The notes under the pieces are model-generated. The model was given only the letters and a program-made list of their open reading frames with translations, did not search any database and was not told the origin of the DNA. This document shows positions 55,839 to 64,000 of a stretch of DNA of 64,000 nucleotides, in pieces. The translations under genes and the position numbers were made by a program. How positions within the stretch are numbered: position 1 is the first letter of the stretch; each line of letters begins with the position of its first letter. The stretch comes from Poriferisodalis sp965237655 (GTDB taxonomy: Bacteria > Actinomycetota > Acidimicrobiia > Acidimicrobiales > Poriferisodalaceae), in NCBI RefSeq assembly GCF_965237655.1, contig NZ_CBDEGB010000002.1:1116001-1180000 (forward strand). Direction: 5' to 3'.

Positions 55839-56894
55839 ATGACGCTCGCACTCCTCAGGTCCGATCTCGATGATCGGCTGCAAACGGCAGTGCTGCTCGT
55901 CGCTGCGTTCTTCTGCTCGCTGGCGATTACGTCGCTGCTGTGGCGCTGGCTGGGTGCCCGCATGGCGCGAGACCGCTGGGTACGCCCCAACTACCGCGGA
56001 CAGCCCGTCGTGGCCGTGGGGGGACTGCTGACGGTCGCAGCGAGCATCATCGTGACGATTGCCGTGACGGCTGCGCTCGTCATCATCGAGCCTGGCGGAC
56101 ACGGTGTCTGGGCGGTCGCCGTGGGGGACCGCCACTTCGTGCTGGACCGTTCGCCGGAACCCGCAGCAATCGCCGGGGGCATCGCGGCGCTGATGCTGCT
56201 GGCAGGTCTGGGCTGGCTCGGCTACCGCGACGACACTCGCGGAGCCATTGAGCACCAGGACTCACTCGGCGGGTTCGCCGGACACTTGCGCCTCAGCTGG
56301 CAGTACCGGCGGCTCACCACCGGGGCGCAGAAAGCGCTCGGCGGCTTGGCGGTGGCACTTGGAGCAGTCCAGCTGGCGACCTGGGCCGATCCGAGCGACT
56401 GGTTCTCCACAGCAGCGTCACCGCCGTGGAGCATCGTGACGCTGCTGCGTGGGGCCTTGATTGTGGCCCTCGCGGCCAACCTGGCGAACCTGTTGGACCG
56501 GGTGCCGGGACGCGCCACCAAGGCTGCACTGGCGTGGTGGCTGGTGGCTCTGGTGCCGGCGGCGATTGCGGCATCCTGCAGCCCAGGGTGCTTCACCCAG
56601 GGACCCGATGCAGCGGACTGGGGGGTGTGGGCAGCCGGGGCGGTCGGCGCCTCGGCCGGGCTGCTGCGCGGTGAGCTGACCGAAGAGCACATGCAGGGTG
56701 ACACTGGCGTCAACCCCCTCGGAGCGATGCTGGGCATGGCCACTGTCGCCGTGTACTCCGCGGGCGTCGAGTGGGTCGTGCTAGCGGTGCTGGCGGTGCT
56801 GAACCTGGCGAGCGAGCGCTGGTCGTTCAGCCGGATCATCGACGCGGTGCCGCCGTTGCGGTGGCTGGACCGGCTCGGCTCGCCGTACCGCTGA
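55839..56894 (+). CDS. Divergent MraY/WecA-like membrane phosphoglycosyltransferase
   Basis: A ~351-residue protein with about nine or ten transmembrane helices. The pattern NLANLLDRVPGRATKAALAW resembles the NxxNxxDGxDG region of MraY/WecA enzymes, and GDTGVNPLGAMLG matches their conserved D-x-G segment. The usual DDxxD motif is weak, so catalytic function is doubtful. ATG 55839 is preferred over TTG 55806 because it starts closer to the first helix. Together with the GT2 enzyme it suggests a lipid-linked sugar pathway. Confidence 0.62.
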   Translation: MTLALLRSDLDDRLQTAVLLVAAFFCSLAITSLLWRWLGARMARDRWVRPNYRGQPVVAVGGLLTVAASIIVTIAVTAALVIIEPGGHGVWAVAVGDRHFVLDRSPEPAAIAGGIAALMLLAGLGWLGYRDDTRGAIEHQDSLGGFAGHLRLSWQYRRLTTGAQKALGGLAVALGAVQLATWADPSDWFSTAASPPWSIVTLLRGALIVALAANLANLLDRVPGRATKAALAWWLVALVPAAIAASCSPGCFTQGPDAADWGVWAAGAVGASAGLLRGELTEEHMQGDTGVNPLGAMLGMATVAVYSAGVEWVVLAVLAVLNLASERWSFSRIIDAVPPLRWLDRLGSPYR

Positions 56895-57027
56895 CCATCT
56901 GTGTCTGCGTGCGAGTTGGGAGACCCTGCTCGCCAGACTCTGCGCAGAAATGCCGCTGTAGACAGCAAAACTGCACACAGAAGCGCTGACGGGTTCAATC
57001 CGCGTCGTATGGCAGCGGCGCTGTGTC
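56895..57027. other. Intergenic region between convergent genes
   Basis: This region holds no ORF or clear terminator. It contains ATGGCAGCGGCGC at 57009-57021, which recurs at 57041-57053. Confidence 0.4.
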
Positions 57028-58518
57028 CTATGCCCGCTGCATGGCAGCGGCGCACTGCCGATGTTCCGCTAGGCGGGCGTCGAGGCTGGGGTGGACGATC
57101 TGACCGTCGGCGACGACGGGGCGACCTGCCACGATCGTGTCCCGGGCGGACAGCGGGCCGCAGCGCAGCCACGCCTCGATCGGATCTGACAGTGCACCCG
57201 CGAACGCGGGACCGTCGAGCTGCCAGACAACGAGGTCGCCGCATGCGCCGGGCGACAGCTCGCCGATTTCGCCCACCCGGCCGAGACAGCCCGCACTGCC
57301 ACGAGTTGCAAGGTCTAGGACATTCCGGGCGGAGAAATACACCAAATCGGCTCTTCCGGCGTCATCGGCGCTGCCGCCGGTCGCGCCGCCGCCCGTCCTG
57401 CCGCTGTACAGGCCCTGCTCAGCGCTCAAGTGTCGCTGGCCGTCGCGCAGCCGTGCTAACAGCAGGGCATTGCGCGCCTCGGTCCACATTGATGCCGAAT
57501 CGGTACTGGCCGAGCCGTCCACGCCGAGGCCCACGGGCACACCGGCGGCCCGTAGCTCGCGCACCGGGGCCAGTCCGACGCCGAGCAACAGGTTCGAGCT
57601 CGGGCAGTGCGCCACTCCGGTGCCCCAGGAGCCGAGCCGTGCGATCTCGGCGGGGTTGGGCTGCACCCCATGTGCGATCCACGAGCGATCCGAACCCCAG
57701 CCGCAGTGCTCGAAGTACTCCACCGGCCGCATCCCGAACATCTCCATGCAGAACCCGTCCTCGCCGGGGTCTTCAGCGAGATGCGTGTGCAGACGCACGT
57801 CAAGCTGGGAGGCCAACGCAGCGGTGGCGGTCATCAGATCAGTCGAGACCGAGAACGGCGAGCAGGGAGCCAGCGCGATGCGCACCATCGCGTTCGGTGC
57901 GCGGTCATGGTGCACGGCGACAAGCCGCTCCGATTCCGTCAAGATCTCGTCGGGCGATTGGCACACCTCGTCGGGCGGCAGCCCACCCGCCGAGCGCCCG
58001 AGCGACATCGAGCCGCGTGTGGGATGAAAGCGCATGCCCAACTCGGCAGCCGCGGTGATCTCGGCTGTGATCAGGTCGCCGGCACCTCGGGGGTGCACGT
58101 ACAGGTGATCGGTGCTCGTGGTGCAGCCGCCCAGCGCCAGCTCGGCAAGGCCTACCCAGGCGGACAGGTACGCGCCCCGCTCGTCGAGCCGTGCCCACAA
58201 CGGGTACAGCGTGGTCAACCAGTCGAACAGCCCGCCCCGAAGCGCCGGTGCGTACGACCGAGTGAGGTTTTGGTACATGTGGTGGTGGGTGTTGATGAGC
58301 CCCGGCGTCACCAGGCAGCCGCTCGCGTCGATGTGTCGCTGCGCCCGCGGAGGCGCCTCGCTGGCTCCTCCGACAGCGCTGATGAGACCGTCTGCGATGG
58401 CAACCCACCCGCCATCGATCTCTTGGCGCTGATCGTCACACGTCGCCACCAACATGGCGTTGCGTACCAACAGATCTGCCGGCTCTTCGTTGCGTTCTTC
58501 GTTCGTGACGTCGTTCAT
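57028..58518 (-). CDS. Amidohydrolase (8-oxoguanine deaminase-like)
   Basis: A 496-residue TIM-barrel amidohydrolase of the cytosine deaminase/TrzN/AtzB group. The first metal-binding motif is PGLINTHHHMYQNLTR (about residues 72-87); LHTHLAEDPGED (about 245), the His in WIAHGV and GLGVDGSASTDS supply the remaining ligands. The closest remembered relatives are 8-oxoguanine deaminases, so purine or pterin-type deamination is plausible. A ~20-residue Gly/Ala-rich insertion (GRTGGGATGGSADDAGR) lies near residue 380. The ATG is at 58516-58518. Confidence 0.83.
   Translation of the reverse strand: MNDVTNEERNEEPADLLVRNAMLVATCDDQRQEIDGGWVAIADGLISAVGGASEAPPRAQRHIDASGCLVTPGLINTHHHMYQNLTRSYAPALRGGLFDWLTTLYPLWARLDERGAYLSAWVGLAELALGGCTTSTDHLYVHPRGAGDLITAEITAAAELGMRFHPTRGSMSLGRSAGGLPPDEVCQSPDEILTESERLVAVHHDRAPNAMVRIALAPCSPFSVSTDLMTATAALASQLDVRLHTHLAEDPGEDGFCMEMFGMRPVEYFEHCGWGSDRSWIAHGVQPNPAEIARLGSWGTGVAHCPSSNLLLGVGLAPVRELRAAGVPVGLGVDGSASTDSASMWTEARNALLLARLRDGQRHLSAEQGLYSGRTGGGATGGSADDAGRADLVYFSARNVLDLATRGSAGCLGRVGEIGELSPGACGDLVVWQLDGPAFAGALSDPIEAWLRCGPLSARDTIVAGRPVVADGQIVHPSLDARLAEHRQCAAAMQRA
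57034..57050. repeat. Perfect palindrome at the 3' end of the amidohydrolase gene
   Basis: CCGCTGC-ATG-GCAGCGG is a 7-bp stem with a 3-nt loop. It resembles the 30-bp coding repeat core with a 3-bp insertion and is read QCAAAMQRA. Confidence 0.5.
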
Positions 58519-58665
58519 CGTTTCCCGTCCAGCAGGTGGATGCTCCCGAGTGAAGTTCTCAGCGAGTTCCCCCTAGGTCGCTGAGCTCTTGCGGGGATCA
58601 GCCACCCCCGGCCAAAGCGACGGTAGCTTGAGATGAAATTCGAGGGAGCCCACTAAGGGAGCCGC

Positions 58666-60330
58666 GTGGCCAAGCACATTTTCGTCACCGGTGGAGTCGC
58701 CAGCTCCCTCGGCAAGGGACTCACCGCGGCCTCACTGGGGCGCTTGCTCGTCGCCCGCGGACTGCGGGTCACCATGCAGAAGCTGGACCCGTACATCAAC
58801 GTCGACCCCGGCACTCTCAACCCGTACGAGCACGGCGAGGTGTTCGTCACCGACGACGGCGGCGAGACCGACCTCGATCTCGGTCACTACGAGCGGTTCA
58901 TCGACGTGTCGCTGACCCGTGATTCGAACGCGACGACGGGCTCGATCTACCAGAAGGTGCTGGCTGACGAACGAAGGGGCGAGTATCTCGGGCGGACGGT
59001 GCAGGTCATCCCGCACATCACCGACGAGATCAAGGAACGCATTCGAAAGCTGGCGACCAGCGACGTGGACGTGGTGATCACCGAGGTGGGCGGCACGGTC
59101 GGCGATATCGAGATCCTGCCGTTCCTTGAGGCCATCCGGCAGATGCGCCTCGAGGTCGGTCGGCAGAACATTTGCTACGTGCATGTCACGCTGGTGCCGT
59201 TCATCGGCCCCTCAGGCGAGCAGAAGACCAAGCCCACGCAGCACTCCGTGACCGAATTGCGCAGCCGCGGCGTGCAGCCTGACGCCATCGTGCTGCGCAG
59301 CGAGGGTCCTATCGAGGATGGCCTGCGCAACAAGATCTCCAACCTCAGCGACGTCGAGCTCGCCGGCGTGGTGAACGCCCCCGATTCGTTAGTCCTCTAC
59401 GAGATCCCGATGGTGCTGCGGGCAGAAGGCCTCGACAGCTTCCTGTGCGGGATCTTGGGGTTTGATGACGTCGAACCTGACCTCGCCGATTGGGAAGCGA
59501 TGCTGGCCCGCATCAAGGCACCGCAGGCGACGGTGCGCGTCGGCATCATCGGCAAGTACGTGACTCTGCCTGATGCCTACCTGTCGGTCGTGGAGTCGCT
59601 CCGCCATGCAGCCTCCTACCACGGTGTCGAGGTCGAAATCGAGTGGATCCACTCCGAGGAGATCGAGGGTCTGCTCGCTGCGGGGCGATTGCGGCATCTC
59701 GACGGCATGGTGATCCCGGGAGGGTTCGGCTCGCGAGGCATCGAGGGCAAGATCGCCGCAGCGGCGTACTCCCGCGAGTACGACATCCCATGCCTGGGTC
59801 TGTGCTTGGGGCTGCAGGTCATGGTGATCGAGTTCTGTCGCAACGAGCTGGGTTTGCTGGGCGCCAACTCGACCGAGTTCGACCCCAACACGCTGCACCC
59901 GGTGATCGACCTCATGCATGCGCAGCGCAACGTCCAGGACAAGGGCGGCACGATGAGGCTCGGCGCATATGTGGCCAGGCTGGCTCCTCGCAGTCGTGTC
60001 GCAGCGATGTATGGCGACACGCTGGTCAACGAGCGACACCGGCATCGCTACGAGGTGAACAGCGCCTACCGCCAGCGGATGGAAGATGGCGGCCTGCAGT
60101 GCAGCGGGATGTCGCCCGACGGCAGGCTGGCGGAGTTCATCGAGCTGGACGACCATGCGTTCTGGGTGGGCACCCAAGCGCACCCGGAGTTCAAGAGCCG
60201 CCCCAACCGGCCCGCACCGCTGTTCTGCGGATTGGTGGGTGCTGCGCTCGCCCGAGCCGAGGGACGCAACCCACAGCTGCTGCCAGCATCTTCTGGAACC
60301 GGACCGCTGGGCTCAGAGCCGCTGGGCTGA
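58666..60330 (+). CDS. pyrG: CTP synthase
   Basis: A 554-residue amidotransferase forming CTP from UTP with glutamine nitrogen. The N-terminal synthase domain has VTGGVASSLGKGLTAASLG, PYINVDPGTLNPYEHGEVFV and VGGTVGDIE. The C-terminal glutaminase has CLGLCLGLQVMVIEF with the nucleophile Cys, and the HPEF segment. The GTG start is preceded by AAGGGAG. A position near steAB and xerD is conserved in actinobacteria. Confidence 0.97.
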   Translation: MAKHIFVTGGVASSLGKGLTAASLGRLLVARGLRVTMQKLDPYINVDPGTLNPYEHGEVFVTDDGGETDLDLGHYERFIDVSLTRDSNATTGSIYQKVLADERRGEYLGRTVQVIPHITDEIKERIRKLATSDVDVVITEVGGTVGDIEILPFLEAIRQMRLEVGRQNICYVHVTLVPFIGPSGEQKTKPTQHSVTELRSRGVQPDAIVLRSEGPIEDGLRNKISNLSDVELAGVVNAPDSLVLYEIPMVLRAEGLDSFLCGILGFDDVEPDLADWEAMLARIKAPQATVRVGIIGKYVTLPDAYLSVVESLRHAASYHGVEVEIEWIHSEEIEGLLAAGRLRHLDGMVIPGGFGSRGIEGKIAAAAYSREYDIPCLGLCLGLQVMVIEFCRNELGLLGANSTEFDPNTLHPVIDLMHAQRNVQDKGGTMRLGAYVARLAPRSRVAAMYGDTLVNERHRHRYEVNSAYRQRMEDGGLQCSGMSPDGRLAEFIELDDHAFWVGTQAHPEFKSRPNRPAPLFCGLVGAALARAEGRNPQLLPASSGTGPLGSEPLG

Positions 60331-60332
60331 CG

Positions 60333-61259
60333 GTGTCCGCTGCGCTGGCAGTCGAGGCCGAGGACTACCTGGGCTGGCTGTCGAACGAGCGGGGTCGAGC
60401 GCCGCGCACCGTGGCGTCGTACCGGGCAGACCTCGACGCCTTCGCTGCATGGCTGGAATCCAGAGGCGGAGGACTGCTTGACGCCAGCACCTCCGATATC
60501 GCCGCCTACCTGGCGCACCTGCGAGACGACCTCGGGCGGGCCCCCTCGACGGTGGCCCGGGCCGCGGTCAGCCTGCGTGGCCTCTACAGGTTCCTGGTGG
60601 CCGAGGATCTGGCGTCGAACGATCCTGCAGGGGCGCTGGACGTGCCTCGCACGCCGGCCGGCTTGCCCCGCGCACTGCGACGCGACCAGATCGAACAGCT
60701 GCTGGCCTCACCGGTTGGGGACAGCCCGCTGACTCGGCGCGACAGGGCAATGCTCGAAGTGCTCTACGGCATGGGCCTGCGGGCCAGCGAGCTGGTCTCG
60801 CTGTCTCTGGGCGACGTCGATCTCGACGAGCGGCTCATGCGGGTCTGGGGCAAGGGAGGCAAGGAGCGGATTGTGCCGGTGGGGCGCCATGCCGCCGATG
60901 CGGTCGGGGACTGGTTGAGCGGGGCCGGCAGGGGAGCGTTGGAGCCCGAGCCATGGAAGTCCCGCGACGATGCCACGGCTCTCTTCCTCAACGCCCGGGG
61001 TCGGCGGATCACCCGCCAGGGGGTGTGGCTGATCGTGCGCCGCCATGGTGAACGCGTCGGTCTGGGCCCTGACCAGTTGACCACTCACGTGCTGCGCCAC
61101 TCGTGCGCCACCCACATGCTCGACGGCGGCGCAGACATCCGCAGCGTGCAGGAGCTGCTGGGCCACGCCTCAATCTCGAGCACTCAGCGGTACACCGCGG
61201 TCTCTCAAGAACGACTGACCGAGGTGTACCGCCAAGCGCACCCCCGCGCCCGTTATTAG
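60333..61259 (+). CDS. xerD: Tyrosine recombinase XerD
   Basis: A 308-residue site-specific recombinase for chromosome-dimer resolution. An N-terminal SAM-like core-binding domain (about residues 5-90) is followed by a catalytic domain with Arg in GLRASELVSL, Lys in GKGGKERIVP, the HVLRHSCATHML box, His in LGHASISSTQ and the Tyr nucleophile in RYTAV. GTG start, two bases after pyrG. It is the last gene of the conserved block. Confidence 0.93.
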   Translation: MSAALAVEAEDYLGWLSNERGRAPRTVASYRADLDAFAAWLESRGGGLLDASTSDIAAYLAHLRDDLGRAPSTVARAAVSLRGLYRFLVAEDLASNDPAGALDVPRTPAGLPRALRRDQIEQLLASPVGDSPLTRRDRAMLEVLYGMGLRASELVSLSLGDVDLDERLMRVWGKGGKERIVPVGRHAADAVGDWLSGAGRGALEPEPWKSRDDATALFLNARGRRITRQGVWLIVRRHGERVGLGPDQLTTHVLRHSCATHMLDGGADIRSVQELLGHASISSTQRYTAVSQERLTEVYRQAHPRARY

Positions 61260-61276
61260 CGGTTGTGGGCCATGTT

Positions 61277-61300
61277 GCCCAAAATTACAACATATTGGGC
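61277..61300. repeat. AT-rich hairpin upstream of the AAA gene
   Basis: GCCCAA and TTGGGC (6-bp inverted repeat, loop rich in A/T) lie in a markedly AT-rich 119-bp stretch just after xerD. It may be a terminator for xerD or a promoter region for the accessory genes. Confidence 0.4.
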
Positions 61301-61378
61301 CAGAAAATTAGAGCACTGCGTGCCAAGAAGTTGATACACAAATTGCCTGAAAATTGCTACATGGACTAGCATGACGAT

Positions 61379-62656
61379 ATGGTTGCCCCACCTGGACCGC
61401 TGGTTCCCCACGGATATCTCCCCCGTGTGGCTGATGTTCAGGTATCCGCCGCTCTCGACTCGGCGCCCATCGTGGTCATCGAGGGCGTCAAGGGGTGCGG
61501 CAAGACCTGGACAGGGCTGCGCCATACGCAGAGCCAAGTGCAGTTCTTGGACGATGCAGCAGCGCGGCAAGGTGCCGAGATCGTGCCCCGACGTGCGCTT
61601 GAGGGCCCCCGCCCGCGTCTCGTAGACGAGTGGCAGATCGTGCCGTCCATCTGGAACACGGCGCGCCACGTCGTCGATGAAGGCCGTGACGTCGGCTGCT
61701 TTATCCTGACGGGTTCCGCGCAACCGCCCGACGACATCACCCGTCACTCGGGGGCGGGGCGAGTCCGACGGGTGAGGATGCGCCCGATGTCGTTGATGGA
61801 GAGCGGCGAGTCCGATGGCAGCGTGTCGCTCGGGTCACTGCTCGACGGCGGGCCATGCGATGCCGCTGCGCCGTCGGTGACCGTCCCTGAGATGGCAGAG
61901 ATCCTGTGTCGAGGCGGATGGCCCCGCAACTTGGGTCGGCCGGCGTCGGTGGCACAGGAACTGTTGGAGAGCTATCTGGACGAGATGGCCCGCGTCGATC
62001 TGCCAGCGGCCTCGGGCGCCAGGCACGATCCAGCCCGCGTTCGGCGTCTGCTCGTTTCGCTTGGAAGGCACACCTCCACGACGGCGTCCTTGAGCACACT
62101 TGCGCGCGATGTGGCCGGGGAGCCTCCGCTCAGCTGGAACGCCACTGCCAACTATCTGGATGCGCTGGAGAGAGTGTTCATGGTGGAGGACTTGCCCGTG
62201 TGGCCAGCACGGCTTCGTTCGCGAGCGACTCTGCAGCAGTCGCCCAAGCGCCATTTCGCTGATCCCTCGCTGGCCGCGGCTGTGCTGGCCGCAACACCGA
62301 ACCGGTTGCTCGATGACCTCGAGACCTTGGGCCTGCTGTTCGAATCTCTGGTGATCCGCGACCTTCGCGTCTACGCAGCGGCTAACCAGGCAGAGGTGTT
62401 TCACTGGCGAACCAGCTACGGCGATGAACTCGATGCGGTCATCGAGCGTCGAGATGGCAGCTGGCTTCCTGTGGAAGTCAAGCTGGGTGCGACACGCGTG
62501 GACGATGCCGCCCGCTCGCTGGCCAAGACCTGCGCAACCATCGATGCCGGCGAGCGCGCTGAGCCGGTCACCAAACTGGTGATCACTGCAACCGGCTACG
62601 GCTATCGACGGTCCGACGGCGTCTCAGTGGTGCCCATCACCGCGTTGGGGCCGTAA
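61379..62656 (+). CDS. AAA ATPase with DUF4143 domain
   Basis: A 425-residue protein. Walker A GVKGCGKTW is near residue 36 and a Walker B-like LVDEWQ near residue 82, followed by TGSAQPPDD (sensor-like). The C-terminal half is DUF4143 (RVDLPAASG, NYLDALERVFMVEDLPVW, HFADPSLAAAVL) ending in a nuclease-like DAVIERRDGSWLPVEVKLG. Such ATPases are widespread accessory genes, often in variable regions; function unknown. It ends two bases before the vapB remnant. Confidence 0.88.
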   Translation: MVAPPGPLVPHGYLPRVADVQVSAALDSAPIVVIEGVKGCGKTWTGLRHTQSQVQFLDDAAARQGAEIVPRRALEGPRPRLVDEWQIVPSIWNTARHVVDEGRDVGCFILTGSAQPPDDITRHSGAGRVRRVRMRPMSLMESGESDGSVSLGSLLDGGPCDAAAPSVTVPEMAEILCRGGWPRNLGRPASVAQELLESYLDEMARVDLPAASGARHDPARVRRLLVSLGRHTSTTASLSTLARDVAGEPPLSWNATANYLDALERVFMVEDLPVWPARLRSRATLQQSPKRHFADPSLAAAVLAATPNRLLDDLETLGLLFESLVIRDLRVYAAANQAEVFHWRTSYGDELDAVIERRDGSWLPVEVKLGATRVDDAARSLAKTCATIDAGERAEPVTKLVITATGYGYRRSDGVSVVPITALGP

Positions 62657-62658
62657 TC

Positions 62659-62793
62659 ATGAAGGACACGGTGAACGCAGCGCTGCGGCACACCATCGAT
62701 GCTGAGTTGCGGCTCAGGCACGCGCGTCGTCTCGTCGATCTGCACGGCACTGACATTGCAGACGACGAGGTCATGTCCGCCGCATGGCGCTGA
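62659..62793 (+). pseudogene. Truncated VapB-like antitoxin
   Basis: A 44-residue frame beginning MKDTVNAALRHTIDAELRLR and ending HGTDIADDEVMSAAWR. VapB antitoxins normally have ~25-30 residues of ribbon-helix-helix before KDTVNAALR, so the DNA-binding part is absent while the toxin-binding tail remains. It starts two bases after the AAA gene and overlaps the vapC frame by ten bases. Confidence 0.65.
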
Positions 62794-63198
62794 GACCCCT
62801 CTATCCCGTAGATAGGAGCGCGCTGGCGCGCATGCACCATGCCCAGGTCGCGAACCGACTCGCTCCGCTCATTGTCGATGGATATGTGGCGACGTGCCCA
62901 ATTGTCGATTTTGAGGTTCTCTACAGCGCCCGCTCGACTTCCGACAATGAGCAGATTCTGAGCGAGCGTCGCGCGATGGCTTCGTTTCCGATCACCAAAG
63001 CGGCCTCCGGCCGGGCACTCGGTGTTCAGCACAGCTCGCGTTGCGCGACGAGCACCGGATCCCGTTGTCGGACTTGTTGATTGCTGCAGTTGCCGAGCTC
63101 AACGACCTGACGGTCGTCCACTACGGCGCTGACTACCACCGGATTGCTGCGGTTACCGGCAACCAGCCGAGTGCGTCGCGCCGCCCGGCTCCGTTTGA
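62784..63198 (+). pseudogene. VapC-like PIN-domain toxin with two frameshifts
   Basis: The first frame (62784-63029) gives YPVDRSALARMHHAQV and CPIVDFEVLYSARS, a PIN RNase N-terminus. A 1-nt deletion at about 63030 moves to a second frame with QLALRDEHRIPLSDLLIAAV and HYGADYHRIAAVTGN. A second indel near 63165 moves to a third frame, QPAECVAPPGSV then stop at 63196-63198, a normal VapC ending. Each piece is conserved, so this is a recently broken gene or a sequence error, not an unrelated ORF. Confidence 0.8.
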
Positions 63199-63307
63199 CC
63201 AAGTAGCGACGGCGCCGCATAAGGCTATGTACAGGCAGGATGTACGTTCGGCGCTGCGGTGTTCGTAGACCTCTTGGTCAAGACCTTGGCACCCCGGGAG
63301 CGAATCA

Positions 63308-64000
63308 ATGCAACAGAACTTGGTGGGTGACAACGGTCCAATCGCGCAGGCCATTGAGGCTGCCGAACAGCTCTTCAAACCGGGACTTGCTGCCGCGTGT
63401 GGCTCCTCGTTTGAGCCAACCGGCCCAGAGGAAGCCCGGGCGGCGGTCCAACGTCTCGGGGAACTCTTTGAGGAACTCCCGGGCTTCGTCGCAACGGCGT
63501 TCGATGGAGCCAGAAACAGCGGGACCCTCATCACAAGCGATCGGCTCCAGGGCGTCGCAGAGATCGTTCAGAACGCCGACGATGTAGAGGCCTCAGATGT
63601 GCGCTTTCTGCTGAGGCCAGCCGAAGTGCTGGCGAGCCACAATGGCACTCCTGTGCGCCTCGAGCATGTGCTCGGCTTGGCGACTCCGTGGCTGAGCACC
63701 AAGGCTGATGATGCGAGTGCCATCGGCAGATTCGGCGTAGGACTCTCCACTCTTCAATCGTTGTCGTCCACGCTTGAGGTGCACTGCGCCCCATACCACG
63801 TCCGGATCGGCGATCCGACGGTCGCTCCCGCTCGGCCACCGGAACTGCCATCGTGGTTGTGTGAACCTGGGTGGACCACGATGCGGATTCCTCTACAGGC
63901 CGGGACGTGGCGATCGCGGGACCTTGAGGATTGGTTCGACGGCTGGGACGACTCTGCCTTGCTGTTCCTCCGCCATGTGGCTCGTGTGACCCTGCTGGAT
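63308..64000 (+). CDS. Sacsin/HSP90-like GHKL ATPase, truncated by the window end
   Basis: An open frame of 231 residues with no stop before the window end. The ATG is preceded by GGGAG at a 7-8-nt spacing. LQGVAEIVQNADDVEASDV (about residues 81-98) contains the Bergerat N-box, HNGTPV (about 111-116) the next nucleotide contact, and IGRFGVGLSTLQSL (about 138-151) the glycine-rich lid. This is the arrangement of sacsin/HSP90-type HATPases, usually large multi-domain proteins. Such genes often accompany mobile or defence loci, but the rest is not visible. Confidence 0.82.
   Translation, partial: MQQNLVGDNGPIAQAIEAAEQLFKPGLAAACGSSFEPTGPEEARAAVQRLGELFEELPGFVATAFDGARNSGTLITSDRLQGVAEIVQNADDVEASDVRFLLRPAEVLASHNGTPVRLEHVLGLATPWLSTKADDASAIGRFGVGLSTLQSLSSTLEVHCAPYHVRIGDPTVAPARPPELPSWLCEPGWTTMRIPLQAGTWRSRDLEDWFDGWDDSALLFLRHVARVTLLD

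Noticed and set aside
56985..57002. T-loop-like GGGTTCAATCC
   Set aside because: The flanking bases do not form a T-stem and no acceptor or anticodon arm is found, so it is not a tRNA.

Overview
The window is high-GC bacterial chromosome, almost certainly from an actinobacterium and most likely from the class Acidimicrobiia. The evidence is the actinobacterial gene order tlyA-nadK-recN-steA-steB-...-pyrG-xerD, an argCBDFRH operon, a KorA/KorB 2-oxoacid:ferredoxin oxidoreductase, a DhnA-type class I aldolase, a very large surface protein with cell-wall-binding repeats, and the 16S rRNA sequence. The class assignment is inference. No tRNA gene and no CRISPR array was seen.

Layout. 1-1.6 kb: 3' part of pheT. 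1.6-8.5 kb: a 2-hydroxyacid dehydrogenase, two paralogous SDR oxidoreductases and a cytochrome P450 fused to an AarF/UbiB kinase on the minus strand, then a DUF192 lipoprotein. 8.6-11.5 kb: a GPP34-like gene broken by indels, a complete ISL3-family insertion sequence with an 8-bp target duplication, and a nitroreductase. 11.5-19.3 kb: a 2170-residue repeat-built surface protein, divergent from an alkylmercury-lyase-like gene and its partner. 19.4-26.7 kb: a decayed M20 hydrolase, gltD and gltB. 26.7-34.2 kb: argC-argB-argD-argF-argR-argH, a 3-methyladenine glycosylase and a Nudix protein, with ARG-box-like sites upstream of argC. 34.3-38 kb: two small membrane proteins, an ABC-2 exporter and tyrS. 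38-43.7 kb: an rrn operon (16S-23S-5S) with promoter, processing stem and terminator. 43.7-49.1 kb: a TPR protein, the aldolase and korAB. 49.2-61.3 kb: tlyA, nadK, recN, steA, steB, a GT2 glycosyltransferase, a divergent MraY/WecA-like membrane protein, a minus-strand amidohydrolase, pyrG and xerD. 61.3-64 kb: an accessory tail with an AAA/DUF4143 ATPase, a vapB remnant, a twice-frameshifted vapC, and the start of a sacsin/HSP90-like ATPase that runs off the window.

The most unusual signal is a family of 30-bp repeat units built on a GCCGC-TNNAT-GNGGC hairpin, sitting inside four coding regions: single in one SDR, three in tandem in its paralog, two in the M20 hydrolase remnant and three (plus decayed copies) in gltB. 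All copies keep the reading frame, but the M20 copies are read in a different frame from the others. This suggests a spreading or slipping DNA element that proteins tolerate as linkers. Other in-frame tandem repeats lie in the DUF192 lipoprotein (45 bp) and at the ArgB N-terminus (36 bp). At least four genes are broken, so either this lineage is shedding accessory genes or the assembly carries indels.
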